Source: Alphaproteobacteria bacterium (GTDB lineage: Bacteria; Pseudomonadota; Alphaproteobacteria; DSM-16000; Inquilinaceae). Taken from it: 64,000 nt of DNA. A program made the translations under genes and the position numbers. Positions 8,697-17,564 of the stretch are shown piece after piece (the first letter of the stretch is position 1; each line of letters starts with the position of its first letter). The notes beneath the pieces are model-generated. The model was not told the DNA's origin and did not search any database. It was given only the letters and a program-made list of their open reading frames with translations. The DNA lies in contig JAAAOG010000152.1 in the NCBI GenBank assembly GCA_009909005.1, positions 1 through 64,000 of the forward strand, in the 5' to 3' direction.

Positions 8697-8937
8697 CGTC
8701 TTTTCTCCGTCATCGTCCGGAAGCCCCTGCCGCCGGCCATACCGGCAACACGGACGTGAAACCCCGCAGCCGCCAGGCCCATGGCCCGACCGCTGCCCTC
8801 TCGGGGCCGTTGACCCGGCCCCTGCTTCGGCCTGCCCTCAAGCCCGCCGACAGGAATGGAGATAGGGGGCAAATACGACCAAAATTCGGCCGCCCCCTGC
8901 ACCAGTCATGCTCAAATGCGGGCAATTCAAAGGCACG
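8697..8937 (-). promoter_or_regulatory. Leader/promoter region of hcp copy 2
   Basis: A 241-base non-coding stretch between the tssH stop and hcp copy 2. The parts at 8818-8891 and 8760-8775 match the leader of hcp copy 1. This suggests a dedicated promoter, so that the abundant tube protein can be made at a higher level than the tssH transcript allows. Confidence 0.45.
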
Positions 8938-11700
8938 TCACGAAACACCATAAGTGAGGTTGCCGCCCTCGTCCACGGAAACCTCCGCATGCCCAATCGG
9001 CTCGCTCGCCGCCATCCGCGAGAGGAAGCGACCGGCCAGCTCCGGCAGCAGCGTCTTGCTGAGAATGTGCTCGATATTGCGCGCCCCGGTTTCCGATTCG
9101 GTGCAGCGCGCGACAATCGTCTCCACAAGATCGTCGGAATAGGAGAAGTCCGCCCCATAGTTCTCGCGAACCCGCCGGGCGATTCGGTTGAGCTGCAGCT
9201 TGCAGATCAGGCGCATCACCTCCTCGCTCAACGGGAAATACGGGACAATGGTCAGCCGGCCCAGAAAGGCCGGCTTGAAGGTCTGCAGCAGGTCGGGCCG
9301 CAGCGCCTCCAGCAGGCCGGTTTCGTCCGGCATGGTCTCCGGGTCGGCGCAGAGATTGGCGATGGTATCGGTCCCGGCATTCGAGGTCATGATGATGACC
9401 GTATTCTTGAAGTCGATATCCCGGCCTTCGCCGTCCCGCAGCATGCCCTTGTCGAAGACCTGATAGAAGATGTCCTGCACGCCGGGGTGCGCCTTTTCCA
9501 TCTCATCGAGCAGCACGACGCTGTAGGGACGCCGACGCACCGCCTCGGTCAGCACGCCGCCTTCGCCATAGCCCACATACCCCGGCGGCGAGCCCACCAA
9601 GAGGGAGACCTTATGCTCCTCCTTGAATTCCGACATGTTGATGGTTGTCACGTTCTGCTCGCCGCCATACAGGATCTCGGCAAGCGTCAGCGCGGTCTCG
9701 GTCTTGCCGACGCCGCTGGTGCCGACCATCAGGAAAACGCCGATCGGTTTGCGCGGATCGGTCAGCTTGGCGCGTGAGGTGCGCATGGCCTGGGCGATCA
9801 CCTCCAGCGCATGCGACTGCCCGATAATCCGTTCCTCCATGCGCTCCTTGAGGCCGAGGATCGCCTGGATCTCGTCGGCCACCATCCGCCCGACGGGGAT
9901 GCCTGTCCAGGCCGCGACCACGGCCGCGACGGCCTGGCCGTCGACCATCGGCGAGAGGAGCGGCTCCTCACCCTGCAGCGCGCGCAGCTGCCGGTTCAGA
10001 CCGTCAAGCTCCGCCTGCCAGGCCTGCATCTCCGATTCCGACGGCGCCCGTTCCTCCGATCCGGCGGGCGGCGCCGCTTCGGCGGCCGCGGCGTCGCCGG
10101 CCGCTTCCTTTGGCGGCTCTACCTCGCCCGGCCCGGCACCCTGTTCGGGTGCGATGCCATGGGCCTTTTCGATCTTCGTGCGCAGTTCGCGGATCGAGCC
10201 GATCAGCTCCTTCTCCTGGTGCCAGCGGTCCTTAAGCGCCTGCAGCTCATCCTCGGTCTTCGCCTTCAGCTCGGACAGCTCTCCGATCTTGGCGGCATGC
10301 TGGGCACCCGTGGCCTGTTCGCGCTGGAGAATGCGGATTTCGACGTCGAGCTGTTCCACCCGGCGCTGCCGGTCTTCGATCTCGGCCGGGGTTGCCGACT
10401 GGCTCATGGCGACGCGGGCGCAGGCGGTGTCGAGCAGGCTGACCGATTTGTCGGGCAGCTGCCGGCCGCTGATATAGCGGTGCGACAGCCGCACGGCGTC
10501 GACCACCGCTTCGTCGAGGATGCGGACCTTGTGGTGCGTCTCCAGCGTCTCGACCAGGCCGCGCATCATCTCGACCGCAACCGACTCGCCGGGCTCCTCG
10601 ACCTTGACGACCTGGAAGCGCCGGGCCAGCGCGGCGTCCTTCTCGAAGTACTTCTTGTATTCAGCCCAGGTGGTGGCGGCGATGGTGCGCAGCTCGCCGC
10701 GCGCCAGGGCCGGCTTCAAAAGATTGGCCGCATCGCCCTGGCCGGCCTGGCCGCCGGCGCCGATCAGCGTGTGCGCCTCGTCGATGAACAGGATGATCGG
10801 CTTGGGCGAGCCCTTGACCTCCTCGATCACCGCCTTCAGCCGGTTCTCGAACTCGCCCTTGACGCCGGCACCGGCTTGCAAGAGGCCGAGATCGAGGGTC
10901 CGGATGGTGACGTTGCGCAGCATCGGCGGCACGTCGCCCTTGTGGACCCGGAGCGCAAAGCCCTCGACCACCGCCGTCTTGCCGACGCCCGCCTCGCCGG
11001 TCAGGATCGGGTTGTTCTGGCGCCGTCGGGTGAGAATGTCGACGATCTGGCGGATTTCGAAGTCGCGGCCCAACACCGGATCGATCTTGCCGGCCGCCGC
11101 CCGGGCGGTCAGATCGATGGTGAACTGGTCGAGCGACGGCGTCTTGCCCTTGCCGATCGGCGATTCGCCGGCCGGCGCGCCCTCGGGCCCGGCCGCTTCT
11201 TCCTCCTCTTCCGGATGTTCGGCCTCGCGGGTCTTCGCGGCGATGCGGTTGAGATCGCGCTTCAGGTCCTCGACGGGGATCTTCGAGAACTGCCCGGATG
11301 CCCGGGCGGCCAGCAGCGACAGCATTTCCCCATCGAGCAGCGCCACAAGCACATGGCCGGACCGGACCGCCGAGGCGCCATATTGCAGCGAGGCCAGGCC
11401 CCACGCCTCCCGCGCCAGCTGGATCAAGTTCTGCGACAGCCCCGGGGCCCGCGAATTGCCGGTCTTCAGCTTGTCCAGGACCCGCGTGAGATCCGAGACG
11501 ACACGCGCCTGGTCGACGCCGTAATGGTGGAAAATGACCGGAATGTCGGTATTGGGATTGTCGATCAGCTTCAGCAGCCAATGTTCGATCTCGACATTGT
11601 AATGCGACCGGGACTGGGTCAGACCCGCCGCCGCTTCCAGCGACCGCCGGCAGATATCGTTAAGCTTGCCGACCAGCGACTTCAGGTCTTCGGCTGCCAT
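8938..11700 (-). CDS. tssH: TssH (ClpV), AAA+ ATPase recycling the T6SS sheath
   Basis: A 920-residue Clp-type double AAA+ ATPase. Two ATGs lie close together; the second (11698-11700) is spaced correctly from GGGAGG, so I use it. The order is an N-domain (residues ~10-150), AAA1 with Walker A GEAGVGKT and Walker B ILFIDEAH, a coiled-coil middle domain (QRRVEQLDVEIRILQREQAT region), a charged Ala/Glu/Pro-rich stretch, then AAA2 with GTSGVGKT and VVLLDEMEKAHP. AEYKKYFEKDAAL and the LLQAGAGVKGEFE pore-loop region are characteristic of ClpV rather than ClpB. It unfolds contracted TssBC sheath for reuse. A small GGTTCC/GGAACC hairpin lies in its leader at 11722-11741. Confidence 0.97.
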   Translation of the reverse strand: MAAEDLKSLVGKLNDICRRSLEAAAGLTQSRSHYNVEIEHWLLKLIDNPNTDIPVIFHHYGVDQARVVSDLTRVLDKLKTGNSRAPGLSQNLIQLAREAWGLASLQYGASAVRSGHVLVALLDGEMLSLLAARASGQFSKIPVEDLKRDLNRIAAKTREAEHPEEEEEAAGPEGAPAGESPIGKGKTPSLDQFTIDLTARAAAGKIDPVLGRDFEIRQIVDILTRRRQNNPILTGEAGVGKTAVVEGFALRVHKGDVPPMLRNVTIRTLDLGLLQAGAGVKGEFENRLKAVIEEVKGSPKPIILFIDEAHTLIGAGGQAGQGDAANLLKPALARGELRTIAATTWAEYKKYFEKDAALARRFQVVKVEEPGESVAVEMMRGLVETLETHHKVRILDEAVVDAVRLSHRYISGRQLPDKSVSLLDTACARVAMSQSATPAEIEDRQRRVEQLDVEIRILQREQATGAQHAAKIGELSELKAKTEDELQALKDRWHQEKELIGSIRELRTKIEKAHGIAPEQGAGPGEVEPPKEAAGDAAAAEAAPPAGSEERAPSESEMQAWQAELDGLNRQLRALQGEEPLLSPMVDGQAVAAVVAAWTGIPVGRMVADEIQAILGLKERMEERIIGQSHALEVIAQAMRTSRAKLTDPRKPIGVFLMVGTSGVGKTETALTLAEILYGGEQNVTTINMSEFKEEHKVSLLVGSPPGYVGYGEGGVLTEAVRRRPYSVVLLDEMEKAHPGVQDIFYQVFDKGMLRDGEGRDIDFKNTVIIMTSNAGTDTIANLCADPETMPDETGLLEALRPDLLQTFKPAFLGRLTIVPYFPLSEEVMRLICKLQLNRIARRVRENYGADFSYSDDLVETIVARCTESETGARNIEHILSKTLLPELAGRFLSRMAASEPIGHAEVSVDEGGNLTYGVS

Positions 11701-11830
11701 GGTCATCCTCCCTTCGACGGCGGTTCCTGAGGCAAGGAACCAAACAGGCGCATGGCGGCAGACTAAGACAATCGCCGGCGCAAATCAGCATTTTCTTTCG
11801 AGGACCAGGACAGGGGCATAGGCCCGGTTT

Positions 11831-11880
11831 TACTCCCGGAGGGCGATGATCGCCGGACCCGGTTCGCCGTTTCGGGAGTA
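11831..11880 (-). terminator. Structured inverted repeat behind the LysE-type gene
   Basis: TACTCCCG (11831-11838) pairs with CGGGAGTA (11873-11880), and a smaller GGCGA/TCGCC hairpin lies inside. It begins 24 bases beyond the exporter stop and precedes the tssH promoter region (11707-11830), so it may end the cco-lysE transcript. There is no T-run, so it could equally be a structured leader element. Confidence 0.35.
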
Positions 11881-11903
11881 TCTGCGCGCATCGAGACCGC
11901 GAA

Positions 11904-12545
11904 TCAGCCGCCGCGCCGCAGCGCTGCCGTCGCCAGGCCGGCACCGATCAGCAGGCTGCCGCCGATCCGGTTGATCGTCCTCAGGACGGACGGCCGGCGG
12001 ACCCAGGGCCGCAGCGATCCCGCCGCCAGGGCGAACAGCGCGGCATTGACCGCAGCCAGCGTGACGAAACTGGTGCCCAGCACCAGCATTTGCGGCAGCA
12101 GCGGCGCGGCCGGCGTCAAGAACTGCGGCACGAAGGCGACGAAGAAGGCGATGCTCTTGGGATTGAGCGCGGTGACCATGAAAGCGTGGCCGAAGAGCGC
12201 CCGTCCGCGCTCCGGCCACGCCTTGGCCGGCGCCGCCACGGCCTTCGCCGCCACCGGCGGGATCGGGGCCCGCCACAGGCGAATGCCGAGCCAGATCAGG
12301 TACGCCGCCCCCGCCAGCTTGACGACGGTGAAAAGCGTCGCCGAGGCTGCCAGCAACGCCCCCAGCCCCAGCAAAGAGCCCGCCATCGCCACGGCGTCGC
12401 CGAGCGCCACACCCGGCACCGTCGCGAGCGCCGACCGCCGACCCTGCGACACGGCATAGCTGACCACCAGGATGACCGTCGGCCCCGGCACGATCAGGAC
12501 AATCGCGCTGGCCACCACGAATGCAAGCCAGAGGTCAAGACCCAC
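11904..12545 (-). CDS. LysE/RhtB-family exporter, packed behind ccoP
   Basis: A 213-residue membrane protein with about six hydrophobic segments. The N-terminus has the LysE/RhtB signature (LIVPGPTVILVVSYAVSQGRR with GVALGD), and later ALNPKSIAFFVAFVPQF is the second family signature. Members export amino acids or related small molecules across the inner membrane; the substrate here is unknown. It starts with GTG (12543-12545) only five bases after the ccoP stop, so it is probably translated from the cbb3 oxidase transcript. No oxidase-maturation function is known for this family. Confidence 0.9.
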   Translation of the reverse strand: MGLDLWLAFVVASAIVLIVPGPTVILVVSYAVSQGRRSALATVPGVALGDAVAMAGSLLGLGALLAASATLFTVVKLAGAAYLIWLGIRLWRAPIPPVAAKAVAAPAKAWPERGRALFGHAFMVTALNPKSIAFFVAFVPQFLTPAAPLLPQMLVLGTSFVTLAAVNAALFALAAGSLRPWVRRPSVLRTINRIGGSLLIGAGLATAALRRGG

Positions 12546-12550
12546 GGGTG

Positions 12551-13426
12551 TTACTCGCCGCCTCCCAGGGAGTGGACATAGACCGTCAGCATCTTGATGG
12601 TCGTGTCCTCAAGACGGTCGATCCAGGCCGGCATGACGCCGTGCTGCGGCTGGTTGATCTGGGCGATGATCTCGGCCCGCTCGCCGCCATAGAGCCAGAT
12701 GCGGTCGGTCAGGTTCGGCGCGCCGAACTCCTGCAGGCCGGTGCTGTTCTCGCCATGGCAGGCGACGCATTGCTGGGCGAAAATTTCCGCTCCGCGCCCG
12801 GCCCGCTCGGCATTGTGCTCCTGTCCGGACAGCGACAGCACATAGTCGGCGACGTCGCCGATCTCGTCGCGCGACAGCAGGGCAAATTCGCCCCCGAAGG
12901 TCGGCATGATCGAGGTGCGGCTGTCCGGATTGTCATGCCGGATGCCATAGAGAAGCGTATAGTGGATGGCATCGAGCGTGCCGCCCCAGATCCACGCATC
13001 GTCGGCCAGCACCGGAAAGCCGCCCTGCACGCCGGCCCCGCCCTGGCCGTGACAGGGCGCACAATTATCGGCGAACGCCGCTTCGCCGCCGGCAAAGGCG
13101 AAACGGAACATGTCCGGGTCATCGATGATCGCAGCCGGGCTCATCTGCTCCAGCCGGTCATAATACTGCCCCTGCGCGGCGCGCGCTTCCGCCACCTGGC
13201 GGTCGAGAATGTCGCGCTGGCTGTACCCGATCACACCCTCGAAATAGCCGCCGATGCCGGGTACCGAGGGGTAGAGCAGGCTGTAGACCACCGCGAAAAC
13301 GATGGTCACGTAGAACACGTACACCCACCATTTCGGCAGCGGCGTGTTCAGCTCCTTGATGCCGTCCCATTCGTGCCCGGTGGTTTCGGTTCCGGTGATC
13401 GAATCCTTCTCGACCTTGGTCGGCAT
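12551..13426 (-). CDS. ccoP: CcoP, dihaem c subunit of cbb3 cytochrome oxidase
   Basis: A 291-residue membrane-anchored dihaem cytochrome c. The N-terminus has the CcoP pattern (EWDGIKELNTPLPKWWVY) leading into one membrane helix (~residues 32-52). Two periplasmic c-haem sites follow: C122-APC-H126 and C220-VAC-H224, with distal Met residues in IMPTFGG and VMPAW. CcoP passes electrons from cytochrome c to CcoO/CcoN. Last subunit gene of ccoNOQP, 12 bases after ccoQ. Confidence 0.97.
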   Translation of the reverse strand: MPTKVEKDSITGTETTGHEWDGIKELNTPLPKWWVYVFYVTIVFAVVYSLLYPSVPGIGGYFEGVIGYSQRDILDRQVAEARAAQGQYYDRLEQMSPAAIIDDPDMFRFAFAGGEAAFADNCAPCHGQGGAGVQGGFPVLADDAWIWGGTLDAIHYTLLYGIRHDNPDSRTSIMPTFGGEFALLSRDEIGDVADYVLSLSGQEHNAERAGRGAEIFAQQCVACHGENSTGLQEFGAPNLTDRIWLYGGERAEIIAQINQPQHGVMPAWIDRLEDTTIKMLTVYVHSLGGGE

Positions 13427-13438
13427 GCTCAGCTCCCG

Positions 13439-13660
13439 TCACTCGCCATTGCCGCCATCGCCGTCATCCCCGTCATCGGCCTGCCGGTACGACCGCGCCC
13501 GCGTCCGCGGCTGGTCGTCTTCCAGCGGGATATAGCCATGGCGTTCCAGTTCCTGTTTCTTCCTGGGCCGGAAGACCCAGACAACGATGCCGACGAACAG
13601 CACCAGCAGCCAGACGACCCAGAATCGCTGGGCCAGGGCGACGATGTCGGCCAGTTCCAT
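13439..13660 (-). CDS. ccoQ: CcoQ, small subunit of cbb3 oxidase
   Basis: A 73-residue protein with one membrane helix (WVVWLLVLFVGIVVWVFRP) followed by a short charged cytoplasmic tail ending in Asp/Gly-rich residues. CcoQ stabilises the cbb3 complex. Size, the FRPRKKQE motif after the helix and its position between ccoO and ccoP support the call. Confidence 0.92.
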   Translation of the reverse strand: MELADIVALAQRFWVVWLLVLFVGIVVWVFRPRKKQELERHGYIPLEDDQPRTRARSYRQADDGDDGDGGNGE

Positions 13661-13681
13661 GACGCGTCCACACCCCTGCCG

Positions 13682-14404
13682 TTACTGCCGCAGGTCCTCG
13701 GTCGAGTACTGGGAGAAGTCGACCATCTGGCCGAGGATTTGCAGATAGGCGACCAGCGCGTCCATTTCCGTCAGGCGCTCGGGGTCGCCGTCGAAATCGC
13801 CGGTCGCCGCATTCGGATAGCGCTCCAGCAGCCCCGAGAAATCGGCGTCGGGATCGGCCTGGGCCCGCATGTCGGCGGCCGCATTGGCGACCATATCTTC
13901 GGTATAGGGCACGCCGACGGCGATATTGGCGCGCAGATTGTCGGCGATCGCGTTCGGCTCGAGGGTGCGGTCGACCAGGAAGCCATAGGGCGGCATCACC
14001 GATTCCGGGACGATGGCACGCGGGTCGATCAGGTGCGCGACATGCCACTCGTTGGAGTACTTGCCGCCAACCCGCGCCAGGTCCGGTCCGGTGCGTTTCG
14101 AGCCCCATTGGAAGGGGTGGTCATACATGCTCTCCGCCGCGATGGAGTAATGGCCGTAGCGTTCGATCTCGTCGCGGAAGGGCCGGACCATCTGGCTGTG
14201 GCAGACATAGCAGCCTTCCCGGATGTACACGTCGCGGCCGGCCAGCTCCAGTGGCGAGTACGGGCGTACGCCCTCCACCTCCTCGATGGTCGTGTCGATG
14301 GTGTAAAGCGGCACGATCTCGACGATCCCGCCGATGCCGACGGTGACCAGGATGAGAATGAGCAGGATGAAGCCGTTGCGCTCGATGCGGGCATGCCAGT
14401 CCAT
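13682..14404 (-). CDS. ccoO: CcoO, monohaem c subunit of cbb3 oxidase
   Basis: A 240-residue protein with an N-terminal membrane anchor (residues ~11-31) and one c-haem site, C65-YVC-H69, in the typical [17 protein letters not shown] context. MPPYGFLVD supplies the likely distal methionine. It takes electrons from CcoP to the catalytic subunit. It lies 18 bases after ccoN and 21 bases before ccoQ. Confidence 0.97.
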   Translation of the reverse strand: MDWHARIERNGFILLILILVTVGIGGIVEIVPLYTIDTTIEEVEGVRPYSPLELAGRDVYIREGCYVCHSQMVRPFRDEIERYGHYSIAAESMYDHPFQWGSKRTGPDLARVGGKYSNEWHVAHLIDPRAIVPESVMPPYGFLVDRTLEPNAIADNLRANIAVGVPYTEDMVANAAADMRAQADPDADFSGLLERYPNAATGDFDGDPERLTEMDALVAYLQILGQMVDFSQYSTEDLRQ

Positions 14405-14422
14405 GGATGCGTGCTCCCTCGC

Positions 14423-15952
14423 TCACTCGGCCGGCCGGGCGGCGGCCGGGCTCAGCACCGGCCGCACCTCGGGTTCTTCGGCGATGTCGCCGCGCGCCGT
14501 ACGCCAGAGATTGTACGCCATGATCAGGGACCCGACGAGGAACAGGATGCCGCCCAGCGCCCGGATGACATAGAAGGGGTGCATCGCCTCGACCGTCTCG
14601 ATGAAGGAATAGGTGAGGAAGCCCAGCTCGTCATAGGAGCGCCACATCAGCCCCTGCATGATGCCGGAGATCCACATGGCGGTGATGTACAGGACGATGC
14701 CGATGGTGGCCGTCCAGAAATGCCATTCCACCAGCCGGCGGGAGTACAGCTCCTTGGCCTTCCAGAGCACCGGCACCAGGAAGTAGATCGCCCCGAATGA
14801 GATGAAGGCGACCCAGCCCAGCGCGCCGGAATGGACATGGCCGATGGTCCAGTCGGTATAGTGGCTGAGGGCGTTGACCGGGCGCACCGACATCAGCGGC
14901 CCCTCGAAGGTGCTCATGCCGTAGAAGGCGACGGCGACCACCAGGAAGCGCAGCACCGGGTCGGTGCGCAGCTTATCCCAGGCCCCGGACAGCGTCATGA
15001 TGCCGTTGATCATGCCGCCCCAGGACGGCATCCACAGCATCACCGAAAAGACCATGCCGAGGGTCTGCGACCATTCCGGCAGCGCCGTATAGTGCAGGTG
15101 ATGGGGGCCGGCCCAGATATACAGGAAGATCAGCGACCAGAAGTGGACGATCGACAGGCGGTAGGAATAGACGGGGCGGTTGGCCCGCTTCGGGATGAAG
15201 TAATACATGATCCCGAGAAAGCCGGCGGTCAGGAAGAAGCCGACCGCATTGTGCCCGTACCACCATTGCGTCAGGGCATCCTGGACGCCGGCGAAGAGCG
15301 AATAGCTCTTGGTCCCGAACAATGACACCGGCACTGCGAGGTTATTGCCGATGTGCAGCATCGCAATCGTGACGATATAGGCCAGGAAGAACCAGTTGGC
15401 GACGTAGATGTGCGGCTCCCGCCGCTTCGCCAGGGTGCCGAGGAAGACCACCAGATAGGTGACCCAGACCACCGTCAGCCAGAGATCGGCGTACCATTCC
15501 GGCTCGGCATATTCGCGGCTCTGGGTGATGCCCATGATGTAGCCGCTGGCCGCCAGGACGATGAACAGCTGATAGCCCCAGAACAGGAAATTCGCGACGT
15601 CCGGGCCACCGAACAGCGAGGCCCGGCAGGTCCGCTGCACGCAGTAGAGCGAGGTCGCGAACAGCGCGTTGCCGCCGAAGGCGAAGATCGCCGCCGACGT
15701 ATGGACCGGCCGCAACCGGCCGAAGGTCGTCCATTCGAGCCCGAGATTGAGGACCGGGAAGGCCAGCTGCAGGGCGATGAAGACACCGGCCAGGAACGCC
15801 ACAATGCCCCAGAACATGGAGGCAATCGTGAACAGCCGGATCACCTCTTCATTGTACTCGACGGCCTCGGACGGCGGCGCCGCCTGCGCCTCGCCCGCGC
15901 CGGCCGCTGTTCCGCCGCCGGTCCCGGCCATTGCCGTATCGGTAATCGTCAT
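14423..15952 (-). CDS. ccoN: CcoN, catalytic subunit of cbb3 cytochrome c oxidase
   Basis: A 509-residue haem-copper oxidase subunit with about twelve membrane helices. The frame is open further upstream, but the ATG at 15950-15952 has GGAAGGGG in front and gives the usual length. [13 protein letters not shown] carries a low-spin haem ligand, [13 protein letters not shown] and [15 protein letters not shown] carry Cu-B histidines, and [11 protein letters not shown] carries further haem-ligand histidines. The enzyme reduces oxygen with very high affinity at the inner membrane, which suits a diazotroph. An FNR/FixK box lies about 160 bases upstream. Confidence 0.98.
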   Translation of the reverse strand: MTITDTAMAGTGGGTAAGAGEAQAAPPSEAVEYNEEVIRLFTIASMFWGIVAFLAGVFIALQLAFPVLNLGLEWTTFGRLRPVHTSAAIFAFGGNALFATSLYCVQRTCRASLFGGPDVANFLFWGYQLFIVLAASGYIMGITQSREYAEPEWYADLWLTVVWVTYLVVFLGTLAKRREPHIYVANWFFLAYIVTIAMLHIGNNLAVPVSLFGTKSYSLFAGVQDALTQWWYGHNAVGFFLTAGFLGIMYYFIPKRANRPVYSYRLSIVHFWSLIFLYIWAGPHHLHYTALPEWSQTLGMVFSVMLWMPSWGGMINGIMTLSGAWDKLRTDPVLRFLVVAVAFYGMSTFEGPLMSVRPVNALSHYTDWTIGHVHSGALGWVAFISFGAIYFLVPVLWKAKELYSRRLVEWHFWTATIGIVLYITAMWISGIMQGLMWRSYDELGFLTYSFIETVEAMHPFYVIRALGGILFLVGSLIMAYNLWRTARGDIAEEPEVRPVLSPAAARPAE

Positions 15953-16103
15953 CCCCTTCCCCGTCGACTCGACCCCGCCCGGGCATGGCCCGCTTTGCCG
16001 CCCCGGCCGCCGACCAGCGGATGCCCCGCTGCGGCGCGCAAAGGAGAGTTGTTTGCGGACACCCGAAGACCCTGTCAAAGTCGGGAGCCCCGGCGACTCC
16101 CGC

Positions 16104-16119
16104 ATTGACACAAGTCAAT
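16104..16119. promoter_or_regulatory. FNR/FixK-type box upstream of ccoN
   Basis: ATTGACACAAGTCAAT is a perfect inverted repeat (arms ATTGAC/GTCAAT, 4-base centre). It fits the FNR/FixK anaerobox TTGA(T/C)-N4-(A/G)TCAA. FNR-family activators commonly drive ccoNOQP under low oxygen. Activation from -41.5 would place the ccoN start point near 16070, with a leader of about 118 bases. The divergent DUF2189 gene begins 253 bases away on the other side and could share the site. Confidence 0.85.
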
Positions 16120-16371
16120 GCTACGAGGGGGGCTATCAGTCAACGCTTTCCACACATGAATTAGGGTTGTCGCGACGACCGGTCGCGTACAGCCGGGCGT
16201 ACGCGTCGCGCCCGGCGGGCGCGTACGTTGGCCGATCCCGACGAAAAGCTTTAGCCGCGCGACGTTGAGTCTTATGATAAACGCACCGCGGCATGAAGGC
16301 GCGGACGCGGCAACCGATCGTCTCGCGGTTTACAAGATGACGACGGGCGCCTTGTTCGAGGGAGGAACGTC

Positions 16372-17184
16372 ATGGCAGAGGCCATCGCTTTCGGGTCGGT
16401 CCCCGGCCCCCGCATCAACACGGTCGACCTGGACCGGCCCTGGGCGTGGCTGAGCGCCGGCTGGCGGGACCTGCGCCGCAGCCCCGGCATCGGCCTCAGC
16501 TATGGTGCGATTTATGCGCTGATCGGCTTTGCGCTGACCACCGTGCTGTGGCTGTCGCATGTGCTTTATCTCAGCCTGCCGATCGCGGCCATGTTCACGT
16601 TTGTCGGGCCGATCGCCGCCGTGGGTCTCTATCAGGTGAGCCGCAACCTGGCGGCCGGCGAGCCGGTGAGCTTCGCCGACTCGCTCACCGCCTGGAAGGC
16701 CAATCCCGGCCAGATCGCCCTGATGGGCGTCGCGATGCTTCTGTTCGCACTCGCCTGGATGCGCATCGCCTTCCTGCTCTTCATGCTGTTCTTCGGCAAC
16801 GCACCCATGGCGCCGGAGGCTCTGGTCATGGTCGACCGCATCCTGGAGCCGCAGAACCTCGACTTCCTGATCATCGGGACAGCGATCGGCGCCGTCCTCT
16901 GCGCGGTGGCCTTCGCCATTTCCGTCGTGTCGATCCCCATCCTGCTCGACCATCCGGAGGCGAACGTGATCACCGCGATCCTGACCAGCCTGCAAGTGGT
17001 CAAGGCGAATTTCTGGGTGATGGCGCTTTGGGCCTGGCTGATCGCCGTCTTCGTCGTGGTCGGTCTGGCAACGCTTTATGTCGGCCTGATCATCACCCTG
17101 CCGCTGATCGGGCACGCCAGCTGGCACGCCTACAAGGACCTTGTCGGCTGGCCGGGCGAGGCCCCGGGCAATTTCGAAATCTGA
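16372..17184 (+). CDS. DUF2189 integral membrane protein
   Basis: A 270-residue protein with about six membrane segments, divergent from ccoN. The N-terminus has the DUF2189 pattern (INTVDLDRPWAWLSAGWRDL with RSPGIGLSYGAIYALIG). Family members are common in alphaproteobacteria and have no assigned biochemical role. The start has GGGAGGAACGTC in front. Sharing the intergenic region with the FNR/FixK box suggests, but does not show, low-oxygen control. I infer no specific function. Confidence 0.88.
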   Translation: MAEAIAFGSVPGPRINTVDLDRPWAWLSAGWRDLRRSPGIGLSYGAIYALIGFALTTVLWLSHVLYLSLPIAAMFTFVGPIAAVGLYQVSRNLAAGEPVSFADSLTAWKANPGQIALMGVAMLLFALAWMRIAFLLFMLFFGNAPMAPEALVMVDRILEPQNLDFLIIGTAIGAVLCAVAFAISVVSIPILLDHPEANVITAILTSLQVVKANFWVMALWAWLIAVFVVVGLATLYVGLIITLPLIGHASWHAYKDLVGWPGEAPGNFEI

Positions 17185-17327
17185 GGGCTGGAAGACGACA
17201 CTGCACACCTGCCGGAACGTCGCAGCCACTTGATGGGCCGCGGCGCTTTCGGCTAAAGGTTTTGCGTGACCGGGAACGGCTGTCGCATTTTGCGGGTCGA
17301 CGGCGCGGCTGATCAGGAGAGACGGGG

Positions 17328-17522
17328 ATGGGCAATATCGGAAACTGGGTCATGGGCGGCGTGATCGGCTTTCTTGGCCTGCTCGGCCTGTTCATGGCCA
17401 GCCGCGCCGAAGATGACATGTTCTATTTTGCCGGCATTCTGCTGTTCGTCTTTGCGATCTTTTTCGTTTTCCGCCTGATCGGCAAGTACACCGCCCAGAA
17501 GACAGTCACAACCGACCACTGA
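17328..17522 (+). CDS. Small two-helix membrane protein, unknown
   Basis: A 64-residue protein starting after ACGGGG, with two hydrophobic segments (VMGGVIGFLGLLGLFMA and FAGILLFVFAIFFVFRLIG) joined by a short acidic loop (SRAEDD). It resembles short conserved hypotheticals of alphaproteobacteria. It is convergent with the cobalamin adenosyltransferase gene. The function is unknown. Confidence 0.7.
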   Translation: MGNIGNWVMGGVIGFLGLLGLFMASRAEDDMFYFAGILLFVFAIFFVFRLIGKYTAQKTVTTDH

Positions 17523-17564
17523 CGACTACCACTGACTACCGACCACGCGGCGGCAGCCACCCGG

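Noticed and set aside
8881-8937. Possible sigma54 promoter before hcp
   Set aside because: The GG and GC pairs in the conserved leader block are spaced by eight rather than ten bases, and the motif is not kept in the second copy.
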